From contig NC_135776.1 of the NCBI RefSeq assembly GCF_028453695.1, positions 20,056,069 through 20,120,068 on the forward strand: a stretch of DNA of 64,000 nt, written 5' to 3'. Each line of letters opens with the position of its first letter. Positions within the stretch are counted from its first letter, which is position 1. This document shows positions 24,901 through 34,225 of the stretch, piece by piece. Origin of the DNA: Augochlora pura. Taxonomy: Eukaryota > Arthropoda > Insecta > Hymenoptera > Halictidae. Both the position numbers and the translations under genes were made by a program. The notes beneath the pieces were generated by a model. That model was not told the origin of the DNA. It searched no databases and worked only from the letters and a program-made list of their open reading frames with translations.

Positions 24901-26727
24901 GTTTCTCGAGAAGGTCAACGAGCGCTCGTCGCGCGGTGTTTCCGACGAACGATTGCACTTCATTGAAAAAATCGAGCACAATGGAAGCAAAGTCCGGCCT
25001 CGTTGGCTCCGGCTGTTCGAATCCAGCCGTAGTTAGACTCGCGCTGATAATAGCGGAACGACTCGGCGCGCGCGCGCAGAAAACCCTCTCTCTCTCTCTC
25101 TCTCTCTCGGTTTAGCAATCCAACGCCGGGGGATCCGGACTTCCTTAATACACTGCTCCCTTCCCCTCACGACAAACAGAAGATCTTATCGGTCGAGTTT
25201 GCCCGTATCTCACATTGTTTTCCCCCGGGTCGCGACGCTCGTCGTCCCTTATTTCAGACCGTACGGCCAGCAGTTCCGGCTATCCCTTCGCCTCCGCCGT
25301 CGAGAGGCTCGTTGCGTGGGACGCGGCTGAGGGAGGGACGCCGTATCCTCGAGAACCCGGGGTTCCTCGCAATTCTCCTCCCCACGAAATTCCGTAAATC
25401 GATCAAACTGCTCTTCGACGCTCGAGGACTTCGTCGCGCTAAAAAAATGATACTTTCCTCGTTGAATCGCGTCGAGAACTTCCGGTACAGGACTTTTAAT
25501 TTTCAACCGAACGGACACTGTGAACCCGCCACGAATTTCGTCTTTCGTCCGGTCCTGATAAAAGAAAATAAACGCGACCGTGCAAACAGAGGCGAACTTC
25601 AACGGGATATACCTATCGCGCGAAGAAAAGCACAATGCGCCTTAACGATCCGATCGAGTTTCTTTTCAATTTAAGTCGGACGTGGCCGGGGGGACCTCGA
25701 ATCTAAGCCCGGCGGACTTAAAATTTCCGAACTATCTCCGCGCATACACACGGCCCGGTGCCATATTTTCCTACAGCCTTCACGGTGGCTAACTTTTCTA
25801 ACTTGGAACGGGAAAAAGAAACTCCCGTAAGATCGCGGTGTTTACGATTAACAGATTGCGTACTTCCGGTTCCCCTTGTCCCGGGGACCAAAATGGCGGC
25901 TCTTTTAAAAAGAAAGCATTCGGTTGTTAGGCCGGGCGTTCTCGGCTCGCGCGCATCGCAACACTTTACACCGCGGGAACGCGTGTTTGTACAGGCCCGT
26001 GGCTACGCGATGCACCGCCGCGCGAGAAAGTTTTCGTGCCGCGTGGAATTCACCGAGAACGAGCGGCTCCGGTCACGGTGCAACGGAGAAGAGTGCGCTG
26101 CCCAGGGCCCCGTAATTTACGAACCAATCATTCTCGTATGCAGATACCACGGTGCCCGTGGCTTGCCCCCTTCCGACGGGCAACCCTTTTTCCAACGTTG
26201 CTCGCTGTAGCTCCCCTCTCATCTCTCCTCTCCTCTCCTCTTCTCTACTCTACTCTGCTCTTCTGTTCTCTGCTCTTCTGTTCTCTTCTCTCCGCTCTTC
26301 AGCATCATCGCGAACGACTTGGCCGGACCTCCCGCGCGGCGCGGAGCGGTATAGAGCGGCGGAACGCGGCCGTGCTTCACGGTTTTATTGGCTTAACTCA
26401 CTATTTTACAGTCGATAGTGGATTAAAGAGATTTAGCGCGGGTTAGAGGGCCGCCTGTGTTCCCACCGAGCTTCCTATAAAGACATTAACTCGTCCAAGA
26501 TACGACGATTACCCTGCTTTCCCATTTTTCCTCTCCCGTCCACCCCGAAGGTTTACCCCCCCCCCCCCCCCCCTCTGCCGCGTTCCAGGTGTTTCGATCG
26601 AAATTAGGTCGGCCGTGGATCGCGCGTGGCTGCTCTGCCAACTATTTCGTCTTTGTCTCGTAGAATGTCAGCATATTGTTGCTAACTATTACACCTTGAT
26701 GCATCGTGTTTATTAAGTTGATCGACT
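21980..26727. other. Non-coding region
   Basis: No gene recognised. It contains a C-rich run (22341-22362), a TTC repeat (24028-24060), a CT microsatellite (24282-24331), a MITE end at 24734 (GTGCAAAGGG then TTAA), a CT tract (25085-25109), a pyrimidine-rich block of CTCTT/CTCTG variants (26216-26299) and a poly-C run (26558-26573). Confidence 0.55.
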
Positions 26728-26731
26728 TTAA

Positions 26732-26937
26732 CTTTTTGCACTCGGCGCCATCATGGATGTTACCTACCAGCGCTTATAAACATTTATATTATTATATAGT
26801 ATACGATGTATATGTGTATATGTATATATAATATTGTTATAATAATATTCGATTTATATGAATATGTAGACATCGTTGCAAATCGCTGATAAACTTTAAC
26901 GTTTCGTCATATACTAGAATTACGATGTCCCAAAGGG
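26732..26937 (+). mobile_element. Degraded TTAA-flanked MITE, copy D
   Basis: Lies between TTAA 26728-26731 and TTAA 26938-26941. The right end read inward is CCCTTTGGGACATCG; the left end CTTTTTGCACTCGG is a poor match. The interior is AT-rich with TATATG repeats. The call relies on flanks and one good end. Confidence 0.45.
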
Positions 26938-27348
26938 TTAACGACAGTGTTTCGAATAATCTGAACTCGATTCTATAGTAGCTCTTATAATACAGAAATA
27001 ATATAAAATTATGCACTGCAGAATTGCAGGCGACGGCGACGTTCCGCAAAAATATTTTTCACCATCGTGGAAACTAACACCCCATTGTTCGCTAAACCCT
27101 TCGCTAAATTCTTCGTTTCGATCTCGCGTCGAAAAAACAGCGGGCAAGACAAGGGTGAAGAAAAACCGTGGTAAAAGGAACAATTTCGTAATCGCCGCGC
27201 CGCGAGATTGCGGAAAATTTTCAATTATCCGGGAAACGGAGCGCCGCTGACCGATTTTCATTTGTGCGACCCAATTCCTTTTCTTGCTACTTTACTCGGT
27301 CACGGACTGTGTGTCATGTCAGGGCGTTCCGACCTTCCGATTTCCGAG

Positions 27349-27379
<31 letters not shown>

Positions 27380-27809
27380 GAGACGATTCGTTTCCACAGG
27401 ATCTAAAGATCGTTTAGAGTTTAGAGTTTCGGGTATTCGGGGCGCGCCAACCTGATACCGCGCCGCAAGCCGCAGTAATTCAACCTCGAGAAACGAGCTG
27501 GTTCCAGCAAAGGAATAAAACGAGCGCTCCGCCTCGTCTATAGATTTTTATGCGGGCCGCGCTGCAGTTGCACGAAACAGACGATTTTTAGTTAAATCAC
27601 CGCGTCGGCCAATTATACGCTGTGTAATACCGCTGTGGAATGTAGCGTATTAACGCGTAAACTATGCTCGAATGGTCCATCGTTCTCGGCTTCTCTAGCA
27701 ATATTTTAAGCATATTTTAAGAGTACAACACATCTTGTAACAATTATTAACATTTTAACCATTAATTCCAATGCTGTTTAATAAATAGGATAAATTACGG
27801 ATTTTTTCA

Positions 27810-28037
27810 CCCTTTGGCTACGGCAGACTTTGGCACGCATCGGAAATATTCATAATATCGAATTCTATTACATTAAACCAATATTACTTGAAGCGAATAT
27901 TAATTTTAAGCTTTTTTATAATATTTAATAATCAAATTTAATAATAAAAGGGCGAAACAGGCGAAATTTGATCTGGACGCTTATTGGATACTGGACGCTT
28001 AGTCGGACGCCAATAGGCGGCAACAGTAGTCAAAGGG
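27810..28037 (-). mobile_element. TTAA-flanked MITE (piggyBac-like), copy E, inverted relative of copy A
   Basis: 228 bp. The right flank TTAA is 28038-28041; the left flank is TTCA (27806-27809), one base off TTAA. The left end CCCTTTGGCTACGGCAGACTT is the reverse complement of the right end of 6997-7250. The other end (GACTACTGTTGGCxCC type) also matches that element. The two are therefore the same family in opposite orientation. Confidence 0.75.
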
Positions 28038-28041
28038 TTAA

Positions 28042-30284
28042 TTAATCGTTTCATAGCAATAGCAATTTAGACGACAACGTGGGTTGATGCTTGAACGAAA
28101 ATGTCGGACAATGAGTTACTCTTCGATGCAGCTGCTTATGCAGCGTTATCAGAGGAGTATACGATAATATCGATGATCTAATAAATAAATGGAGACGTTG
28201 CAGAATCGGTTCGACGCGATCGCGGCTCGCGTCAAGAAATAATAACGCGCGACTACGGGCCCGCGGGAAGATTTCCGATGCTTCGACCACCTGTCGACTT
28301 CCCACTAGTCTCGGTTAAATTAAATCCACCAAGATGGACCGACACGCAAACGCGGACGAAGAAATCGCGTAATTGTGGTTGTAAATTGGTCAGAACGATA
28401 ACAAACGCGGCGGCGGTCGTGAGATCTTGCGAATCGCTCGTATAATTTATGAAGTCCGACAGAAAATGGCTCTTTCTCTCAATTTCTCTCCCTTCCACGG
28501 TTTCTCCGTTCCCCTCTCTCTTTACCGGCTTTGCTATTGAAAATTCTTGGAAGTAGAATTACGTTTAATAGACGACCTGGAGACCAACGCCATGATCATC
28601 CGGCACCCTCCAAATCTATGATAGTTCTACAATTATAAAATTAAATATATTAATTATAAAATCAATACAAGGTCAGAGCAAACAATTTTCGAAGAATCGT
28701 AGAACGTTGCTTTGTTTTTAATTTAACAAAGACTAATTTCCATTAAACTCTCAATTCACTCAGTTACTTAAAGAAAAAAAAATTATCATTACTGCTTCCG
28801 GTAAGATTATTAAAAAGTCTAATATTAATAAGCGAACAAAATGAAAGTACAACTTAAATCGATTACCAAAGTCTATAAAAATTGCTTCTGCCAAACGGTG
28901 ACTTTAGCGGCGTTAATAATGCTTTGCATAAATCTATATCAATTAATTTCAACTGACTGCAAATTATAAACGGATTCAATGGAATTAAAAATTAGAGAAT
29001 AGTGGTTTTGATTTAGAACAAACTTGTCGACGAAAGAAATTCTTGCAAACGTAGAAATATTTCGTTCGGTATAACAACGGTCTCGCATCGTTCGCAGCTA
29101 AAATAGAGGCTCTAACGACGCGAACGGGCAACGCAACGTTGTTAAAAGTGAAAACACGGGTAGAGTGATTAAATTCCGGCGATCTTGACGCGGCCGAACA
29201 GTTCGAAAAGAAAAAGAACAGACTGTTTACGAGCGCGTATCCCGGCAGCCGGGTGGTTCATTCGAATCTCGTTATACTAGTTATTGACTCGTTATTTTCC
29301 TCTCTTTTCCCACCCACCCTCTCTCTCTCTCTCTCTTTCTGAAACGGTCATTAATTCGCGATGCATTACGAGAGCATTAAGTCGACTGTAAATTCCATGA
29401 ATGGGCCAGAGAGCTCGCTGGGAAATATTGAAAGAACTCCGGGGGAGGGGGGCCACTCCTAACAAAGCGAAAGAAAAACCGACGAAAAAGAAGACGAGAA
29501 CCCTCTCTCTCTCTCTCTCTCTTTCTCTCGGGCCGCGGCGCTATCAACCGACAGCCACTTGATAAAAGCTTCAACTCGCTAATAATAAGAAGAGCGCGAT
29601 GTCAAAACCCGGGGACGCGGGACACGGGACGCAAGACTGGGCAAATGACGTTAATAACTCTTCGGTTATCTGCGCGACGGATAACGCACTATCGATACCC
29701 CGGGTACACACCAGCTCAATGCGACCACTGTTTATGAATGCCAAGTTTCTATTTCGATGAAGACGAGAGACTCCTCTGTTAATTACGCCACGGTCGTGCG
29801 AGCACTAAATCGATTAAATAACGTCTCGCTCCGCGGAGAAAACACGGGCACGCTCGGCCACGGACGATCGTAAAATCATAGGAAACGTTTCACGTACAAA
29901 TCACGCTACCTTGTGTGCAACTTTTTCGTGCATGTTCATAAATCTTGATTTATTTCTTGTTATTCGATTTATATGTAATTGAACGGTATTTTGTTCCTTT
30001 ACATTCACGAAGTAATTTTCTAAATCGAAATTTGATCCTCCTATCACAGTGACTATAGTATATGCATACTGTTGAATATAATTTTGACTAGTATGTAAAT
30101 TATTCGCGGTTGGTATCTAATTATTAGCGTTGTACTAAATAGAAATTGTAGGACGTAGGAGCCAAGTGTAAACTTTTTTCTTTATTAGGTAATTTTAATA
30201 AGTCGTAATTAACAAACACATGAGCATTTTTAGTTTCTTTCAATTTATTTTCTACTTTATGTTTCACGTATACATTGTTCACAT
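28042..30284. other. Non-coding region
   Basis: No gene recognised. AT-rich 28600-29040, CT tract 29320-29338, CT tract 29503-29526, AT-rich 29930-30280. Confidence 0.55.
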
Positions 30285-30482
30285 AAATGATTAATACTAT
30301 AACATAACCTTGATATAAATGATTAATTCTATAACATAACCTAGCATAAATGATTAATACTATAACATAACCTTGACATAAATGATCAATACCATGACAT
30401 AACCTAACATAAATCATTAATACTATAACATAACCTAACATAAATCATTAATACTATAACATAACCTAACATAAATGATTAA
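30285..30482 (+). repeat. 29-32-bp tandem repeat, about six copies
   Basis: The unit ATAAATGATTAATACTATAA plus CATAACCTAAC repeats head to tail with small length and base changes (TTGAT, TAGC). The 105-codon minus-strand frame here is an artefact of this array. Confidence 0.93.
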
Positions 30483-31477
30483 ATTGAGTCTACCAATAAT
30501 TATTGCATAATTGTAGAGTCTGGCTTCGAATAGCCTATTTTCCATGACGAATACGGTTCGGAAAATGGTATCGTATTAAAGAAGGGTGTTTCGAGATCCT
30601 ACGAAGGGGGGTCAGGTTTCTCGCGACAAGTCAATTTATCGCGGTCGTCGCGGAGGCGTTCACGGATCTCGCGCGAGAGCGAACGAGCCAGGCCCGATCG
30701 TTCCGCTTCGAAACGAGTCCGGGCTGAATTTATTCTTACAAAAACAACCGACCTATCTCTCGCGGGGAACACCTCTCCGGACTCTCGACGGTACGGTCGA
30801 GCGAAAGAAGGAGAGGAAGAAGCGGCTAAAGAAAGAAAGCGGGAGAGAAAGAAGCGGCTAAAGAAAGAAAGAAGGAAGCGATTAAAGAAAGATAGAATGA
30901 AAGACGGAAAGAAAGGGAAAGAAGGGTGGCGGAGAACGGGGAGGGAAGAGATCACGCAACAGCCCGGGACCGAGAGATTGCGAACACCTTCGACTTTCAC
31001 CGTGGGCCTACGGGGATTCGGTTCGAGATACCAGCTTCGCGCGGGCCCCGTGGAAGTCGTTCGCAGCTGAAACTAACGATACAGGTGCGAGCAAAAAGAC
31101 CTGCCGAATGAAAATCAAGCGGAACGAGGCGTGAAACATAATTGCGCGTATTAAACCGCTTGGTAAATCTGTGCGCCGGCTCCGATTACGCTGTTTAACT
31201 CCCTCTACGAACCCCGGTGTTTGCTACGAAACGCGATACCTTTTCCGTAATCGTTTGTTCCTATTTCTGACACTGAGGTAACACTTTATTGTTACAGGCA
31301 TTTTCTTGATAGCGCGTAGAAGGGAGGGGAACTAAAAATAGCCGAAGCTTTGGTAAAGAAATTTGGTAGTTAAAACGTTAATTCTGATAATTTAATTATG
31401 ATAATTTAATTCTGATAATTTTGTTACGCGTACCTTAAGTATAACGCTTACTAATAAATAACGCTTAGTTATAATTT
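30483..31477. other. Non-coding region with GA-rich tract
   Basis: No gene recognised. The notable feature is a polypurine AAAGAAAG-type tract (30800-30930). Confidence 0.55.
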
Positions 31478-31800
31478 TGTTAACCGTACCACTGGTGGTA
31501 CACGCTTAAGTGTATATTTAAAGGGTTAAAAGAATATTTCATAGCAAGTTTAGAATCGAAGAATTAACCTCTTAGTTTATTAATTGATAAAACAATTGAG
31601 TAAAACACCAAACGTACACGAAAGCCACTATAGTGGCGCGTCGTGCCTAAGAGGTTAATTTCCACCAAAAACATGGATCCGTAAGTCTGCTTCATAGTCG
31701 TATTGACAATACTTAATAAAAAAAAAATAATATTTTTAAAGCGTTGATTGGCCAGAATGAAGAGTCGACTAAATAGAGCTCGACACGTGTTAACAGCACT
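31478..31800 (+). repeat. Dispersed repeat, copy 1 (filled site)
   Basis: Shares collinear blocks with 56112-56330: GGTACAC(G/A)C, AGAATC(G/A)AAGAA, AATTTCC, TTCATAG(T/C), GACAATA, AAAGCGTTGATTG then CCAGAATGAAGAGTCGAC. It differs mainly by an 87-bp insertion at 31568-31654. The family is unknown. Confidence 0.8.
31568..31654 (+). mobile_element. 87-bp TTAA-flanked miniature element, copy F
   Basis: Bounded by TTAA 31564-31567 and 31655-31658, with perfect 8-bp ends CCTCTTAG and CTAAGAGG. It contains the palindrome CCACTATAGTGG. The paralogous sequence near 56180 lacks it (AAGAAATAATTTCC against AAGAATTAA..TTAATTTCC), which fixes the borders. The ends differ from the CCCTTTG family, so it is a separate subfamily. 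Confidence 0.8.
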
Positions 31801-31801
31801 G

Positions 31802-32336
31802 CAAATAAAACAATTTTAAATGCTGGTATAAGAACGTATCGCACTAAGAAATCATTGTCAAAGACACTCGCGTCTAAAAATCTTAATTAAAAATCGTCGG
31901 TCACTATTCGCTTCGATCCGATCTCGCGTTCCAGAAAGACAGTTCCACGGACGAGGATCCACGGGATCTCGGAGCGGCGCGGACGGACGTGTTATCCGAT
32001 GCAGCATCGGTGAAGTAGTGGTCGCGGTGATCGTCGAGGCGTCGAGGACCGGCTGTTGACCTCCCCTCCACCCTCCGTTCTCTCTCTCATCCCTCTTCGG
32101 TTCCCCTTTTTCCCACCCTATCCGTCCGCCCCCGACGGTCGTCGCGCACACGGTCTCTCTCTCCCGTCGAACGGTCGACGGACGGACGGTCGGGGCAGGG
32201 GGGAGGGGAGAGGGAGCGACGGGTGCCGTCGGGGGCCACCCCTACCTCAAAAGATCTGGCCGGCGCTCGTTTACCCCCTCTCTTCTTTCGGCTCCATCCG
32301 CCACAGTGTCGGGAGTCATCGGCTGGCCCGGTATCC
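31802..32336. other. Non-coding sequence upstream of the candidate promoter
   Basis: CpG-rich from about 31900 with a pyrimidine-rich block (32055-32165) and G-rich GACGGACGGxCGGGG (32169-32205). No gene is seen; position suggests a proximal promoter for the teneurin. Confidence 0.4.
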
Positions 32337-32358
32337 TCAGTGCCTCAGTCTGTCAGTA
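32337..32358 (+). promoter_or_regulatory. Candidate core promoter: three initiator motifs at 8-bp spacing
   Basis: TCAGT, the arthropod initiator core, occurs at 32337, 32345 and 32353, exactly 8 bases apart, about 870 bases upstream of the teneurin start codon. No TATA box stands at the expected -30 position, and I see no clean downstream promoter element at +28 from any of the three. A pyrimidine-rich block (32050-32165) and GA tracts (32400-32412) flank the site. The call depends on position and motif only; the true start site could be elsewhere or in a separate upstream exon. Confidence 0.3.
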
Positions 32359-32547
32359 ACCGCGCAAGCGTGCGGCTCGTCTTTAGCTTGATACGCGAAC
32401 AGAGAGAGAGTCGACACAGTTAGGGGAACTTGCCCCTACGAGCCATAGTTGCCGTTCGATCCAACGAGAACGCGAGACACGTTTTTTCAACTTCGCTCGA
32501 AATTTTATCCGATCTGATTTTGTTGCAACGTTTGTTGCACGCACGCG

Positions 32548-33225
32548 GTGCATCGGGTCCACGTGCTCGCGAGTGTGATTTCGCCTGGGTACAACGTCTA
32601 CGATCTCTCTAGTGAATCTGGTGAATCTCGACTCGATTCTGGCGATCAGTGTTCTTCAGTGTACGACGAGGTGCGAGTTCTGCCAAAGAGGATAGAGAGG
32701 CCTAGGGGTGGCTATCGATCGAACTTTCAGAATTTTCAACCTCCCCCGATAAGGGTCGAGAAGCATTCGTCCTCATCTCCAATCCGAAGACGGTGTCCAG
32801 GTGTTGTCTGTGTGGTCTGGTCGAACCTGCCGATCTGTGAACACCGCGATCCATCGATCCAAGACACCGGCAGGTCGAAAAAAGTTGCTATTAGTTGTCA
32901 GGGTCCTTTGAGTCCGGGGCGCCGCAGTTTACGTGCAAATCCGGCCTCGTGGCCAGCCGGTGTAGATGCAAATGTCTGGGATATTCGTCGTGGCGAGAAA
33001 CTTTCGGTGATATCCGACCGATTCGTCGAGGAGGAAGTTTTTTTTTTGTTTTTGTTTTTGTTGCTCGTCGTCGCAGTGTTTCGATTTCCAACTGCCCCCT
33101 GGTTGCAGTGCGCGAGTGGACGGGATATTCCCGTACGACGGATCGTTCGTTTCGCGTGTGCGTTGACGGTGGAGCCTCGACGATATATATATGTATACAT
33201 CGGTAACATGTTGTTCGCCCGATGA
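32548..33225 (+). promoter_or_regulatory. Upstream reading frame in the putative teneurin leader, ending on the start codon
   Basis: A 225-codon frame opens at 32548 and closes with TGA at 33223-33225. That stop overlaps the teneurin ATG (33222) as ATGA. A later ATG in the same frame at 33208 gives a minimal five-codon frame (MLFAR). The predicted peptide has no recognisable domain and includes a Phe/Leu run from the T-rich tract at 33038-33063. If this stretch is in the mature mRNA, it would force leaky scanning or reinitiation. If a 3' splice site at about 33076 (long T-tract then CGTCGTCGCAG) is used instead, only the short part remains in the leader. Confidence 0.35.
33038..33076 (+). promoter_or_regulatory. 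Possible 3' splice site in the leader
   Basis: A nearly uninterrupted T-rich tract runs from 33038 to 33063 and is followed by TGCTCGTCGTCGCAG ending at 33076. This is a good polypyrimidine tract and acceptor. If functional, exon 1 would be 33077-33360 with an upstream non-coding exon joined to it, and most of the long upstream reading frame would be removed. A candidate partner donor is GAG|GTGCGAG near 32669, but other donors further upstream are equally possible. Confidence 0.3.
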
Positions 33226-33360
33226 TCAAGCAAGCACACGGCAAGTTGGTCTCGATGTGCGATCCCACGGCGTTGCTGGACCTAGTGCCGAGCGAGGGAT
33301 TACTCAAGAGGCCGTCCATGGACTATAACGAGTACACGTATTGCTACGGTGGTGGTCGAG
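33222..33360 (+). CDS. Ten-m/Ten-a: Teneurin coding exon 1 (cytoplasmic N-terminus)
   Basis: This exon encodes residues 1-46 plus one base. It starts MIKQAHGKLVSM and ends with DYNEYTYCYGGGR. An in-frame TAA at 33204-33206 lies 18 bases upstream, so ATG 33222 is the first possible start in this frame. A second in-frame ATG at 33318 begins MDYNEYTY and is an alternative start. The exon is cut at the donor GAG|GTGGGT (intron from 33361), leaving phase 1. Joining to 54501 gives RGCLLDNSAP, which aligns with the GFLLEG stretch I recall before the same hallmark in fly Ten-m. This supports direct splicing over the 21-kb intron. The open frame continues past the donor to 33764 but becomes low-complexity, as expected of intron. 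The context around ATG 33222 (C at -3) is weak. No transcript evidence is available, so the exon is less secure than exons 2-5. Confidence 0.68.
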
Positions 33361-34007
33361 GTGGGTGGTATTCTTGCTTCCCTTCGCAGTGCTACGGTCT
33401 CCGCTCTCCCTCTTCCCCGAAACAGGGAGAGCGGTTTTTCTCCGGCTCGGAATGCCGGAACCAGTCCGTGCGGTCCGCGGGACGTGCAGGATTTTCTCTC
33501 TCCTCTCCTCTCCCCTACCCCCGTCGTTCGCGCCGTTTCTTTCCACCGATTTTTCTCTGCACGATTCCGCGAGAAATTATACGTGACCGGCCATATTCGG
33601 GACGCGATCGCCGCGTAACCGAGAGGCCGACCATTGTCGAACCATCCCAGCAGGCAGCGGCGCGACTTCTTTTCGCCGGTCGTGTAATTCTCTTTTCACG
33701 GTTTATTGTGGCATCGGACAATCCAGCCGGGGACGAGAGGACAGGTACACGCGGCCTGCTCTGATCCGCGCTGATTGCCGACTTTTTTGCAACCCCCGTC
33801 GATCATTATTGCGACGCGGGATTCTCGTCTCTTTTCCGTTGCAAAAGTATGGGAACGGATGTCGGCTTCGCGATTCCAGTTTTCATGGTTTTGTGCGGTG
33901 TCGAGCTATCTTGTGATCTGGAGATCGTTATAATGGTGGAGGCATGTGTCACTGTTCCCGGGGTGATCGTTTATTCTACTCTCTTGCGAAAATTCGTCGG
34001 TTCTTAA

Positions 34008-34225
34008 ACCCTTGCAGTACTTTAACGAGCCTGACTCGCGATGGATAGTACTAGTAATAAATAATTAACTATGGATGTTAGTGTGTTCTTTAAAATTGGA
34101 ATAATCCCCTGATATTAATATTTAAGCATAGAAGTAAATTCAGGCACCGAATAAACATTAATGCTCTGTGCCAATTGAAAAATTCCTAATCGCAGTGGCT
34201 GCGAAGAAAATGGTACGGCAAGGGG
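34008..34225 (+). mobile_element. TTAA-flanked MITE of the GAGTC-GACTC group, copy G
   Basis: TTAA at 34004-34007; the right flank is TTGA (34226-34229), a one-base variant. The ends ACCCTTGCAGTAC and, inward from the right, CCCCTTGCCGTAC agree well. CGAGCCTGACTCG lies just inside the left end. A further possible related end occurs at 34487 (GTGCAAAGGATTAA). Confidence 0.65.

Noticed and set aside
25008..25030. tRNA-like T-arm (GTTCGAATCC with a 5-bp stem)
   Set aside because: The stem closes on an 8-base loop, and no A box, anticodon arm or acceptor stem fits upstream.
29500..29574. Arg/Glu repeat peptides through CT/GA tracts (also at 12420, 41970, 49925, 53440, 56840)
   Set aside because: All are translations of dinucleotide repeats on one strand or the other.
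30285..30482. CRISPR-like regular repeat
   Set aside because: Units are contiguous with no unique spacers and drift in length; it is a eukaryotic minisatellite. The same applies to 17521-17719.
33361..33764. Read-through of exon 1 to 33764
   Set aside because: Sequence after the GTGGGT donor is low-complexity, and the spliced product restores conserved teneurin sequence.
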